Of a DNA stretch of 64,000 bases, positions 7,753-16,754 are shown in pieces (position 1 is the stretch's first letter; each line of letters starts with the position of its first letter). The stretch is from CAWBCR01 sp963787375 (GTDB lineage: Bacteria; Chloroflexota; Anaerolineae; Aggregatilineales; UBA3940), in NCBI GenBank assembly GCA_963787375.1, contig CAWBCR010000013.1, positions 325,199 through 389,198 on the forward strand, read 5' to 3'. The translations under genes were made by a program, and so were the position numbers. The notes beneath the pieces were generated by a model. That model did not search any database and had not been told where the DNA came from. It was given only the letters and a program-made list of their open reading frames with translations.

Positions 7753-10206
7753 TCAGGGCGAGGTCGTCACGCCGCTGAACCGCAGGAAGATCGGATAGTC
7801 TCTGAGCAGCAGGCCATTGATGACCAGGCTGTCGTTCTCGGTAGAGGCAGCCAGCTGCTGCTCGAAGCCATCGAGCACATCTATTCCTGTCACGTTTCCG
7901 GCAGACAGGCCGGGGAAGGTGAGATTGGCCTTCTCTCCGGGGTCATCCTCGACTGCTGCGCCATTGGTCCACAGCGCAAACAACCTGTCGCCATTGGGCA
8001 GGACAAAACCATAACTCACGATATTGGTGGCCTGGGTCTCCATTTCCACATCGAGAGCAGCAGGGCTCGCTCCGTCCATGACGGTGTTGAGGTTGCGCAT
8101 TGTCGGAACCGACCAGAGCGCGGAGGGTTGCGTGCCACCGACGGTTACCCCCAAACCCATGCCGCGATGCATGACGATTGCGCGGGCGAAGTACTTGGCG
8201 GCCAGAAAGTCGGTAGGCAATTGTGGCCAGGGCTGGTCGGCGGGGTGGCAGGTCGGGAATTCCTCCGAGCACCAGGTCAGCCCGGTAGCCCAATAGTCTC
8301 CCTGGAATCCATGGGCAGAGGCTCTCTGCTGGATTTGCTCAATGATGGATGGGTACTTGTAATAGTAGTCCCCAAAAAACGCGCTGTCGGGAACCGTGTC
8401 AAACATGCTGTGCCAGGAAATCACGTCGAACAGGGAAGAAACAGCATCGTAGTCGAGGAGCTCGAAGAGATAGTCCTGGGCGAAGAAGAGATTACTGACC
8501 GGGGCCAGCACCACCTTTGCGTCAGGGTCCGTGTCGCGGATGACAGGGGAGATCGCCTTGGCAAGGTCTATGTAATACTGTGGCGGCCTGATACACTTGA
8601 TACCGCCCTGGCCGCAGTAGTCGGGTTCGGTCCATATTGTGTAGTACTGGATCCGGCCCTTGAAATGATCCACGATGAAGTGCACGTAATCAGCAAAATC
8701 CTGTATCTGCTCGTCGGTCGTGAATCGCGGGGTAGAGAGTTCGATCCCATTGGCGTGACCCTCCTTGTCCCAGAAGTGGAGGAGGTAATTCACAGTCACT
8801 CCATTGGCATTCAGGTCGTTGATGTACTGATCGAATACTCGGGGAATTTCATATTCCGATCCGCTCCACACGATGGGAGGCTCGACCTCATACAATGAAA
8901 CCTCAACCAGCTTCACGCCGATATCGGTGACGTCATCCAGAGAGCCGTTCCAGGTATTATCGCTGACATTGAAATACGCGGGAGAGCCCATTCCCACCCG
9001 GCTATCGGCAAGCTCAGCCGAGGGCCTGGCGACCAGCGCGAATACCGGCAGCGAGTTCCCGTCCTGCAGCGTCAGGATTGTGCCGGTGGCCCCGATTGGC
9101 TGTGAAAACCCGCTCGTATTGCCAGCGGGATCGATGGTGGTCAGGGTGATATTCGCGTTCGCAAAGGCAGCGCGCCTGTCGAAGGCAAAGAACCGCTGCC
9201 ATCGGCTGCGGCCTGGCCTTCGTAGGCAATCCCTTCATCCCCGCTGTCGGAGAAGATCTCGACGGTGCAGTTGGCACAGGCGGTGCCGGACACCGAGCCG
9301 CCTGCCAAATCGAAACGGTAACGAAGGGAGCGCCCAGATCGGTGTTGCCACCGCGCCACAGATATATCCCGGCCCCACCATTGTCATGGATGCTGTTCTG
9401 GGTGAGGATGTTGCGCAAGGACTCGGAACGCTCAACTTCAATGCCATGTCTGCCGTTATAAGCGATGATGTTGTCAGGGCCGACGGTATTATCCATCCCG
9501 CCCTCGGTGATCCACACCCCGGAGCCGCTATTGCCCAGGGCGCTGTGCCGCTGGCATCGGTGCCGACGAGATTGCCGGTCACGACGTTGTTGGCGGCATA
9601 GTCCCATAGTCCGATGCCGAAGTTGTTGCCGCTGCTGAGGTTCCCCTGGCCGATTGGCCCTGCGCCGGTATTCCGGTCGCCACCAATGGTGTTGTGCTGG
9701 CCATGAGCAGCGACCACAATCCCTACGCCGGTGAAATTGAGAACCTGCAACCCACGGATGGTGTTCCCGTCTGAGACGATATCCAGGCCGGTTATCCAGG
9801 TATCCCTGGGAAGCTGGCTGCCGTCCAGAATCACGCCGGCGTCGCTGGCGTCAACAGTCAGATAGCCCTGGCTGATCTGTGGCAGCGCGCTGGTCACGCT
9901 GATGGTCTGCGGGGCAGCAGGTGGGAAAATGGCGGGATCGAAAGTGATGATGTCGCCGGGTTGCCCGTCCAGAAGGGCCTGGCGCAGCGTGCCGGGACCG
10001 CTGTCTGCCGCGCTGCCGACGACAATCGTCTCACCGGGCATTGGAGTTGGTGGAGTGGTTGCCTCCAGTGTGGAGATCGGTGCCGCTGTCAAGGCAGGTG
10101 TTTCAAGTGCGGCAGTGGCGGATACGGCGGGCTTCTGCCCGCATCCGACAGCCGCCGCATACCCACAAAGAACCGTGAGGACGGTCAGCAACCTGAGCGC
10201 CTTCAT
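7753..10206 (-). CDS. Lipoprotein: right-handed beta-helix, Ig-like domain and glycoside-hydrolase-like domain (frameshifted)
   Basis: The protein starts at 10206 after AGAGGG, with a lipobox ending in AAVGC. A Thr/Pro spacer is followed by beta-helix repeats (residues ~50-280, many Asn/Gly turns such as GNNFGIGLWDYAANNVVTGN). Next come an Ig-like module (VSGTACANCTVEIFSDSGDEG) and, from about 8997 down, a (beta/alpha)8-type glycosidase-like domain with YYTIWTEPDYCG. The usual Asn-Glu pair is Thr-Glu here. Single-base breaks at about 9543, 9315 and 9190 switch frames, but the three frames join into one continuous reading. It is likely an outer-surface carbohydrate-binding or -degrading protein; the substrate is unknown. 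Confidence 0.75.
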
Positions 10207-10362
10207 CTTTGCACCCTCTCTTCCGGACATACACAGGAATCAGGAGAGCCGGTAAGATGCGGCGCAGTGGAGGCGAAAGTGAAGCGGGCACGTCTTGAAG
10301 TGTTACCGGGGGTGGGGTTGGACTGCCAGACTGCTTCAGGGCTGCCGCAACCGACGACATTC

Positions 10363-10391
10363 ATTCTAGGGTAAGAATGTCCGTGTGTAAA
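10363..10391 (-). promoter_or_regulatory. Sigma-70-like promoter of the lipoprotein gene
   Basis: On the minus strand TTTACA (10391-10386), a 17-base spacer and TAGAAT (10368-10363) form a good promoter about 155 bases upstream of the lipoprotein start. The remaining gap up to 10506 holds a TATACT -10-like box at 10443 facing yqeY. Confidence 0.6.
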
Positions 10392-10506
10392 GGCTGCCGC
10401 CTGACACGGATGCGCGTGTTTTTGTTTTCCGGCGCGTACCGTTATACTCAAAGGCGATCTGGCCGCCGTGAGGACGGCCACACAGCCACGGAAGCACGGA
10501 GAACCC

Positions 10507-11079
10507 ATGAGTCTGAAAGAGCAACTATCCAGCGACCTCAAAGAGGCGATGAAAAGCGGCGACGCGGTGCGCAGGATGGTCGTGCGCAGCATTATGGTGG
10601 CGATCAAAGAGGCCGAAATGCGGCAGCGTGAAGACCTTGTGAAGAAGGCGCTGAAACAGCACGGTGTCGAGCGGCCATCCGGCGACGACCCGCAGCAGGC
10701 AGCGGCCTACGAGAAGGCGGTCGACGCGGCGCTGCTGGCGGAAAAGGTCGACGAAAAGAGCCAGATGGGCGACAGCGACATCCTGGGCACGATCCAGAAG
10801 CTGGTCAAGCAGCGGCAGGATTCGATTGCCGACGCGGAGAAGGCGAGCCGCCCGGACATCATCGCGGCGGAACAGGCCGAGATCGTGGTGCTGGAAAGCT
10901 ACCTGCCCAAGCAGATGACGCGCGAAGAGGTCGAGGCCGAAGCACGGAAGCTCATCGAGAAGACCGGGGCCAGTAGCCCGCGTGACATGGGCAAGGTGAT
11001 GGGCCCACTGATGAATCAACTGCAAGGCCGCGCCGATGGGAAGCTGGTCAGCGAGGTGGTCAAGAGCCTGCTCGGCTAG
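10507..11079 (+). CDS. GatB/YqeY domain protein
   Basis: The 190-residue protein is a YqeY homologue: N-terminal MSLKEQLSSDLKEAMKSGD, the conserved IVVLESYLPKQMTREEV motif and the C-terminal DMGKVMGPLMNQLQGRADG signature. The family shares the tail domain of the GatB amidotransferase subunit and is thought to bind tRNA-like partners, but its function is not proven. It is about 40 residues longer than usual because of an insertion between the first helices and the QMGDSD segment (about residues 55-95). The start at 10507 follows GGAGAACCC. Confidence 0.9.
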   Translation: MSLKEQLSSDLKEAMKSGDAVRRMVVRSIMVAIKEAEMRQREDLVKKALKQHGVERPSGDDPQQAAAYEKAVDAALLAEKVDEKSQMGDSDILGTIQKLVKQRQDSIADAEKASRPDIIAAEQAEIVVLESYLPKQMTREEVEAEARKLIEKTGASSPRDMGKVMGPLMNQLQGRADGKLVSEVVKSLLG

Positions 11080-11126
11080 CCGCGGGGTGACCTCACCCCT
11101 TCCGACGCCCGGACGGGCGTCTCCCT

Positions 11127-11151
11127 CCCCTCTCCAACAAATGGAGAGGGG
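11127..11151. repeat. 10-bp palindromic element
   Basis: Arms CCCCTCTCCA and TGGAGAGGGG surround the loop ACAAA, within a 181-base gap rich in G/C runs. A small GCCCGGACGGGC hairpin lies just before it (about 11107-11118). A related palindrome sits at 44091. The absence of a T-run makes it a repeat element rather than an obvious terminator. Confidence 0.6.
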
Positions 11152-11260
11152 AAACGGCGAGCCGGGGGGTGAGGGGTGAGACCATAATCTGGCAAGGCAA
11201 CCGGTGGTCGGCCTGCACCAGGCTGTACCAATCGAGGGGTGCGGTGAGGGGCCTGACAGC

Positions 11261-13504
11261 ATGAGCACTCAGACAACAGTCGGAACAGCAGAATCCAAGA
11301 CGCGCTTCCAGCGCTTCTGGCGCGGGCTGCGGCTGGTTCTGCTCGCCGTGTTGTTCCTGGGCGGGACGATGGCGATCCTGCTGTTCCCGATTTTGCCGGG
11401 GCGCGCGCCGTACGACCTGAAGGTCGGGGATGTGGCCCCGGAGGACATCAGCGCACCGCGCGAGATCAGCTACGTGAGCCAACTCGAGACCAGCGCGGCG
11501 CAGCAGGCGGCAGCGGCTCAGGTGGCCGACATCTACGATACGCCCGACCCGCGCGTAGGCCGCCAGCAGGTGCGCAAGGCGCGGCAGATCATGGACTTCG
11601 TGCAGGACGTGCGGGCCGATGCCTACGCTGATACCGCGCTCAAAGACAGCTACCTGGCGATGATCAACGCGCTCAACCTGACTCCGGAGATGGCCAACCA
11701 ACTGCTGCAGATCAGCGATGCGCAGTTCCAGCAGATTTCAACCGAAGTCGTGGCGCTGATCGAAGAGGCAATGAGCGGGCCGGTGCGTGAAGGGCACGTC
11801 GAGGACGTCACCAGCCGGCTTGAGCTGAAGGTCAGCCCCGACATGCCGGAAGACCTGATTCCGCTGACGGTCGGCATCGCCAAAGACCTGATCGTGCCCA
11901 ACAGCGTGCTCAACGTGGCGGCGACCGAGGCAGCCCGCCAGCAGGCCGTCGCCAGCGTGCCGGACATCCGGCGCAATTACCAGCCGGGCGAGGTCGTGGT
12001 GCGCGCCGGGCAGCGCGTCGACGCGACCGACATCGAGGCGTTGGGGATGCTGGGGCTGGCCGTCGAGAAGCTGACGTGGCAGCGGGTGGCGTCAATTGCG
12101 CTGCTGAGCCTGCTGAGCACGCTGCTGCTGGCGGTGTTCCTCGGCGCGTACGAAACCACGTGGCTGGATGAGCCCATCCACCTGCTGCTGATGGTCGTGC
12201 TGTTCCTGCTGTTTCTGATCGGCGCGCAGATCATGGTGCCGGGCCAACGCACGCTGGCTTACCTGTTCCCGGCTGCGGCGCTGATCATGGGCGTGACGGC
12301 GCTGGTGGGGCCGGAGTTTGCCGCGCTGATAGCCGTAATCCTGGCTCTGCTGTGCGGGTACCTGGCGAACAACTCGCTGGAAGTGACGGCCTACGTGGGC
12401 GTGTCGTCGCTGCTGGCGGCGGGCAGCCTGCGGCGGACGACGCGGCTGAACTCATTCTTCGTCTCAGGGCTGATCGCGGCGCTGGGCGGGCTGGCGACGC
12501 TGCTGGCGTTCCAGATCCCGAGCTACATCGACACCGTGCGGCTGACACAGCTTGTCGGGGAGGCGGCGATCAACGGGCTGATGTCGGCGGGGCTGGCGCT
12601 GGCGATCCTGTTCGTGGTGGGCAGCCTGACGGGCATCACCACCAGCCTGCGGCTGATCGACCTGATGCGGCCCGATCACCCCTTGCAGCGGCGCTTGCAG
12701 CAGGAGGCGCTGGGCACCTATCAGCACACGCTGAGCGTCGCGAACCTGGTGGAGGCGGCGGCAGAAGCCATCGGCGCGGACAGCCTGCTGGCGCGCGTCG
12801 GGACGCTGTACCACGACATCGGCAAGACGAACAACCCCGGCTTCTTCATCGAGAACCGTACCGAGGGCGGATCGGACCCGCACAAGGGATTAAGCCCGCT
12901 GGCCAGCGCGCGGATTATCAAGGCGCACGTCACGGACGGCGCCGAACTGGCGCAGCGCTACCGGCTGCCGCCGCGCGTGGCGGCGTTCATCACCGAGCAT
13001 CACGGCACGACGCCCATCGCCTATTTCCTGCACAGCGCACGTGAAGAGGCGCAGGCGGCGGGTATCGAACTGGACGAGAAGCCGTACTTCTACGACGGGC
13101 CGCGCCCGCGCAGCCCGGAGACGGCCATCCTGATGATCGCCGACGGCTGCGAAAGCGCAACTCGCGCCAACCGCCCAGCCAGCGCGGAAGAAGTCGAGGA
13201 GATCGTGACGCGCATTATCCAGCAGCGGATCGACCTCAACCAGCTTGACAACTCCGGGCTGACGCTGACCCACATCAAGGTGATCAAGGACTCGATTGTC
13301 CGGACGCTCAAGGGTATGTACCACCCGCGCGTGAAGTATCCGGGCGACAAGCGCCCGGAGATGGAGGCCGGCAAGGTGGTGGTGCTGCCGGCGAGCAGCA
13401 TGAAAGAGGTTGGGGAGAAGACAACGCCGAGCGCTGCAGAGGCGGAGCCGGGGACGACGCAAGGGGCAGCGCCGGGCCTTCCTGGTGAGGGCAAGGCGGA
13501 ATGA
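11261..13504 (+). CDS. pgpH: 7TM-HD family membrane phosphodiesterase (PgpH-like)
   Basis: The 747-residue protein has a transmembrane helix at about residues 25-48, a large extracytoplasmic 7TMR-HDED-type domain to about 275, seven hydrophobic helices (~280-465) and a cytoplasmic HD domain with YHDIGKTNNPGFF near residue 517. Listeria PgpH and its relatives hydrolyse cyclic di-AMP, so a role in c-di-AMP turnover is likely. The start at 11261 is preceded by GAGGGG. The stop overlaps the ybeY start by four bases (ATGA), and the order pgpH-ybeY-dgkA is conserved in many bacteria. Confidence 0.93.
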   Translation: MSTQTTVGTAESKTRFQRFWRGLRLVLLAVLFLGGTMAILLFPILPGRAPYDLKVGDVAPEDISAPREISYVSQLETSAAQQAAAAQVADIYDTPDPRVGRQQVRKARQIMDFVQDVRADAYADTALKDSYLAMINALNLTPEMANQLLQISDAQFQQISTEVVALIEEAMSGPVREGHVEDVTSRLELKVSPDMPEDLIPLTVGIAKDLIVPNSVLNVAATEAARQQAVASVPDIRRNYQPGEVVVRAGQRVDATDIEALGMLGLAVEKLTWQRVASIALLSLLSTLLLAVFLGAYETTWLDEPIHLLLMVVLFLLFLIGAQIMVPGQRTLAYLFPAAALIMGVTALVGPEFAALIAVILALLCGYLANNSLEVTAYVGVSSLLAAGSLRRTTRLNSFFVSGLIAALGGLATLLAFQIPSYIDTVRLTQLVGEAAINGLMSAGLALAILFVVGSLTGITTSLRLIDLMRPDHPLQRRLQQEALGTYQHTLSVANLVEAAAEAIGADSLLARVGTLYHDIGKTNNPGFFIENRTEGGSDPHKGLSPLASARIIKAHVTDGAELAQRYRLPPRVAAFITEHHGTTPIAYFLHSAREEAQAAGIELDEKPYFYDGPRPRSPETAILMIADGCESATRANRPASAEEVEEIVTRIIQQRIDLNQLDNSGLTLTHIKVIKDSIVRTLKGMYHPRVKYPGDKRPEMEAGKVVVLPASSMKEVGEKTTPSAAEAEPGTTQGAAPGLPGEGKAE

Positions 13505-13968
13505 GCGATGCAGAATTTACCGTCTACGTGAACGTCGAGGGTGACTACGCCGTCGAAGATGGGGCACTGCAGGACGCGGCGTGGCAGGTGCTGCAACTGA
13601 CCCAGACCGCCGCGCCGTGCGCGATGACGATCACGCTGACCAGCGGCGACCAGATTCGGGCGCTCAACGCCGAGTTCGCGGGCAACGACTACGAAACGGA
13701 TGTCCTGTCGTTCCCGGTGGAGGACGACCCGTACGCCGTCGAGCCGGGCGAGCCGCCGTATATCGGCGACGTGGTGATCGCCCACCCGGTGGCAGTCGAA
13801 CAGGCGCGGGCGCGGGGGCACACGGTGACGCGCGAGCTGCAAACGCTGACCATCCATGGGACGCTGCACCTGCTGGGCTTCGACCACCAGACGCCGGAGC
13901 AGCAAGCCGAGATGTGGGCCTACGAGTCGGCGGCGATGGACGCGGTACGGTCGGCGGGCGCGGAGTAG
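13501..13968 (+). CDS. ybeY: Endoribonuclease YbeY, rRNA maturation factor
   Basis: The 155-residue protein contains the UPF0054 zinc signature HGTLHLLGFDH (about residues 119-129), whose three histidines bind the metal. It also has NDYETDVLSFP, the usual substrate-side motif. YbeY acts in 16S rRNA 3'-end processing and ribosome quality control. The ATG overlaps the pgpH stop (ATGA), indicating translational coupling; the next gene begins two bases after its stop. Confidence 0.95.
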   Translation: MSDAEFTVYVNVEGDYAVEDGALQDAAWQVLQLTQTAAPCAMTITLTSGDQIRALNAEFAGNDYETDVLSFPVEDDPYAVEPGEPPYIGDVVIAHPVAVEQARARGHTVTRELQTLTIHGTLHLLGFDHQTPEQQAEMWAYESAAMDAVRSAGAE

Positions 13969-13970
13969 AC

Positions 13971-14387
13971 ATGCACGACCCTGTGGGTAGTCCTTCCTCT
14001 CTACAAAGAAGCAGCAATCGCATTGACAGCTTCCGGCACGCGTTCGCGGGGGTGTGGTACGTATTGCGTACGCAGCGCAACGCGTGGATCCACGGCGCGT
14101 TCAGCGTGGCGGCGGTGATCGTCGGCGCGTGGCTGGGCCTGAAGCCGGACGCGTGGGCGCTGATCGCGTTCGCGATCGGGCTGGTGTGGGTGACGGAGAT
14201 CACCAACACGGCCATCGAGGCCGCGATTGACCTGGCCAGCCCGGCAATTCACCCGCTGGCCAAAGTGGGCAAAGACGCGGCAGCGGCGGCGGTGCTGGTT
14301 GGCGCTGGGACGGCGGTGGCCGTGGGGCTGCTGGTGCTCGGCCCGCCACTGGTGGCGCGGGTGGCGGGGATGATCGGGGCGAGGTAA
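13971..14387 (+). CDS. dgkA: Undecaprenol/diacylglycerol kinase family protein
   Basis: The 138-residue membrane protein has the DgkA fold. The N-terminal amphipathic region SFRHAFAGVWYVLRTQRNAWIH is followed by three transmembrane helices. The catalytic signature ENTAIE appears here as TEITNTAIEAAIDL, then KVGKDAAAAAV. In Gram-positive and related lineages these enzymes recycle undecaprenol to its phosphate for cell-wall synthesis; diacylglycerol is the substrate in Proteobacteria. It is the last gene of the pgpH-ybeY-dgkA unit and is followed by repeats and a terminator. Confidence 0.92.
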   Translation: MHDPVGSPSSLQRSSNRIDSFRHAFAGVWYVLRTQRNAWIHGAFSVAAVIVGAWLGLKPDAWALIAFAIGLVWVTEITNTAIEAAIDLASPAIHPLAKVGKDAAAAAVLVGAGTAVAVGLLVLGPPLVARVAGMIGAR

Positions 14388-14397
14388 GAGGAGAAGA

Positions 14398-14478
14398 TTC
14401 ACCGCAAAGGCGCGAAGGGCGCAAAGGAAGAAAAGAAAGACTAACCGCAGAGAACGCGGAGAGCGCAGAGGAAGAAAA
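14398..14478. repeat. Two adjacent copies of the dispersed purine-rich repeat
   Basis: Unit one (TTCACCGCAAAGGCGCGAAGG...) and unit two (CTAACCGCAGAGAACGCGG...) follow dgkA. The paired arrangement is the same as at 5188 and 18384. Confidence 0.75.
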
Positions 14479-14527
14479 GAAAGGCGAACACCGGAGGGCG
14501 AAGAGGAAGAATCGGTGGGAGGAGGCA

Positions 14528-14563
14528 AACGCCTCTGGGATAGACCAGAGGTGTTCGTTTATC
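14528..14563 (+). terminator. Intrinsic terminator downstream of dgkA
   Basis: An 11-bp stem (AACGCCTCTGG/CCAGAGGTGTT) with a 6-base loop is followed by CGTTTATC. The T-run is short, so efficiency is uncertain. Confidence 0.65.
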
Positions 14564-14651
14564 TGGCGGGTGTGATCGTTCGTGTCACAGCGATGGGCGA
14601 TAATAAAGCCATCTCAACGGGATGGGCACGAGCGACGAAGGGCGGGCAAGC

Positions 14652-15596
14652 ATGAAGGACAGAAGGGACCAATCCTACCGGCGCTACCTGGCGTATCACA
14701 ATTACCTGGACGGGACGGCGCGGCTGATCGAGGAGCTGTATCCGACGGACAATGACCTGGTGCGCACGATGGCGGTGCTGCCCGGCTGGCAGGCGATCCG
14801 CCGGGAGGCGCGCGGCGACCTGGGCGGCGCGGCAGCGGCGCTGCGCAACGCGTGGTACACCGAAGTGATGATGGACCAGGTGCTGGGCTACGAAGGAGCT
14901 TTCCCGTTCGTCGTGCCGTGGTCGATGGTGCACGCCTATTTCGCCATTAACCGGGCGATGTGGGCTTACTTCATGGTGAGCCAGGAGATGATGCCGACCA
15001 GCCACGGGGCAGGGCTGCACGTCATCGGCACGATGCTGCGCGGCGAGCACAGCGCGTTCCCCGCGCCGTGGCGCTGCACGCTCGACGGCGACCCCAACGT
15101 GAAGATGGTCACGCTGACGCACGCCGGGTGCGGCGAAGTGACGCTCAAGAACCCGCTGGCGGCGCACGCCGACCCCTGGCAAAATTACGGGCTGATGCTG
15201 CGCACGACGCGCCAGCGGCAGCTTGAGGCGAAGATCGCGGCGTGGAAGAAACACAGCGGCAGCAGCCGTATCATGAAGGCACAGCGGGCAGACCTGGTGG
15301 CGCACGTGATGCCGACCACGCTGTTCGACGCGCTGTACCGTATGCGGCGGCGCTCGAACTACCAGGACAGCAACTCGTTCATCTTTAGCGGGGTGAAAGT
15401 CGAGACCACGCAGGCGCTGCACGGCGCGCTGCTGGCGCTGGTCGACACGACGCTGCTGGTGTTCGAGAGCCTGATCAGCCGGACGACGCCTGCCGGCTGG
15501 CTCGAATCGGTGGGGGAGGCGTTTGTGGAAGCCAGCGGCCCGGCAGCGGCAGGGCGGATCGGCGCGCGGCTGGACGCGCTGCGCGCGGCGGGGTGA
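14652..15596 (+). CDS. Conserved-looking protein of unknown function
   Basis: I do not recognise this 314-residue soluble-looking protein. It is rich in Tyr, Trp, Met and Arg (YRRYLAYHNYLDGTARLIEEL near the start). It has central Ala/Gly segments but no clear membrane helix, signal peptide or enzyme motif. A weak GGGCGGGCAAG precedes the ATG at 14652; an in-frame ATG at 14622 is the alternative. It stands alone between the dgkA terminator and the SDR promoter. The coding frame is long and uninterrupted with high third-position GC, which supports a real gene. Confidence 0.7.
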   Translation: MKDRRDQSYRRYLAYHNYLDGTARLIEELYPTDNDLVRTMAVLPGWQAIRREARGDLGGAAAALRNAWYTEVMMDQVLGYEGAFPFVVPWSMVHAYFAINRAMWAYFMVSQEMMPTSHGAGLHVIGTMLRGEHSAFPAPWRCTLDGDPNVKMVTLTHAGCGEVTLKNPLAAHADPWQNYGLMLRTTRQRQLEAKIAAWKKHSGSSRIMKAQRADLVAHVMPTTLFDALYRMRRRSNYQDSNSFIFSGVKVETTQALHGALLALVDTTLLVFESLISRTTPAGWLESVGEAFVEASGPAAAGRIGARLDALRAAG

Positions 15597-15623
15597 TCGC
15601 CAGGGCTGCGCAAAAGCACAGAA

Positions 15624-15652
15624 TTCACATCGGCGGTATGATGTGATACGAT
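15624..15652 (+). promoter_or_regulatory. Candidate promoter of the SDR gene
   Basis: TTCACA and TACGAT are separated by 17 bases, about 57 bases upstream of the GTG start at 15709. Confidence 0.5.
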
Positions 15653-15708
15653 AATAGCATTCATGATTGAATTATCGATTACTACTGCCTCGTGAAATGG
15701 AGCGCATC

Positions 15709-16662
15709 GTGAGAATCTTCGTTACAGGGGCGACGAGCGTGCTGGGCCGCGCGACCATTCAGGAACTGGTATCGCACGGGCACAGTGTGTCCGGGCTGGC
15801 CCGCACCGACGCCAGCCGCGCGATGCTGCACGCCATGCAGGTGGTCCCGGTTGCCGGGCAGGGACACGACGCCGACGCGCTGGCCGAGGCGCTGTACGGC
15901 ATGGACGCGATCCTGCACCTGGCGACGGGCCTGCCGGCCACCCCCGATGCAGTGGAAGATCGCTGGCCGCAGCGCGACGAGGTGATCGTCGGGATGCTGC
16001 GCACGCTGCTGGCTGCCAGCGAAATGGACGCGGTGCGCACGGTGGTCTTTCCCAGCTTCTGCGCGGTGTATGGCGATCACGGCGACGAATGGGTCGACGA
16101 ACGGGCGGCGCTCAACGATAACCCGTACGCGCTGCCGTACCTGGAGGCCGAGAACCTGCTGCTCGACTCGACTGACGCGGGGCGGTCGGTGGGGGTGGTG
16201 CTGCGAATGGGGCTGCTGTACGGGCCCGACTCGCCAAGCACGCACGGGCTGCTGTACGCCATCAAGCGCGGGCAAGCGCCTATCCTGAGCGGCGGCCAGA
16301 TGTACTGGCCGATGATCCACATGGCCGACGCAGCGCAGGCGCTGCGGCTGGCTGCGGAGCAGTCGCCGGGGGGCGCGATCTTTAACGTGTGCGACGATCA
16401 GCCGGTGCGGCAGTCCATCCTGTACGAAAGCCTGGCCGAACAACTTGGCGCGCCGCCGCCGCAGAGCGTGATCGCGGCCCAGACCGGCGATCTGCGGGCC
16501 GGGCTGCTGAACCCATTCAAGGGGTACGTCAAACTTGAGTCCCTGCAGCTTTCGATACGGATGGTGAATGAGGCACTGAAGATGTACCTGGGGATGCGTC
16601 TGCGCTACCCGACCTGGGAAGAGGGTTTCTATGACACACTGAAGCAGGTGCAGACGGTGTAG
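15709..16662 (+). CDS. NAD(P)-dependent epimerase/dehydratase-like (extended SDR) protein
   Basis: I choose the GTG start at 15709 because GGAG lies six bases upstream and the Rossmann strand begins immediately (MRIFVTGATSVLGRATI). The Gly-rich GATSVLG binds the dinucleotide, and AILHLATGLP and VVFPSFCAVYG fit later core strands. The usual YxxxK catalytic pair is not evident: the expected region reads YALPYLEAENLL, without the Lys. It may therefore be a non-catalytic or altered SDR, such as a sugar-nucleotide-binding protein. An intrinsic terminator follows, so it is probably monocistronic. Confidence 0.85.
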   Translation: MRIFVTGATSVLGRATIQELVSHGHSVSGLARTDASRAMLHAMQVVPVAGQGHDADALAEALYGMDAILHLATGLPATPDAVEDRWPQRDEVIVGMLRTLLAASEMDAVRTVVFPSFCAVYGDHGDEWVDERAALNDNPYALPYLEAENLLLDSTDAGRSVGVVLRMGLLYGPDSPSTHGLLYAIKRGQAPILSGGQMYWPMIHMADAAQALRLAAEQSPGGAIFNVCDDQPVRQSILYESLAEQLGAPPPQSVIAAQTGDLRAGLLNPFKGYVKLESLQLSIRMVNEALKMYLGMRLRYPTWEEGFYDTLKQVQTV

Positions 16663-16689
16663 ATCGGCAATCTTTAACTTTGCCATTCA

Positions 16690-16724
16690 GGGGATGTCGA
16701 CCCAAGAGTCGGCATCCCCTTTTT
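16690..16724 (+). terminator. Intrinsic terminator after the SDR gene
   Basis: A 12-bp stem (GGGGATGTCGAC paired with GTCGGCATCCCC, one wobble) and a 6-base loop are followed by TTTTT. Confidence 0.9.
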
Positions 16725-16754
16725 GTTTCGGCCCCCTCCCCGGGGCGGCCACGA

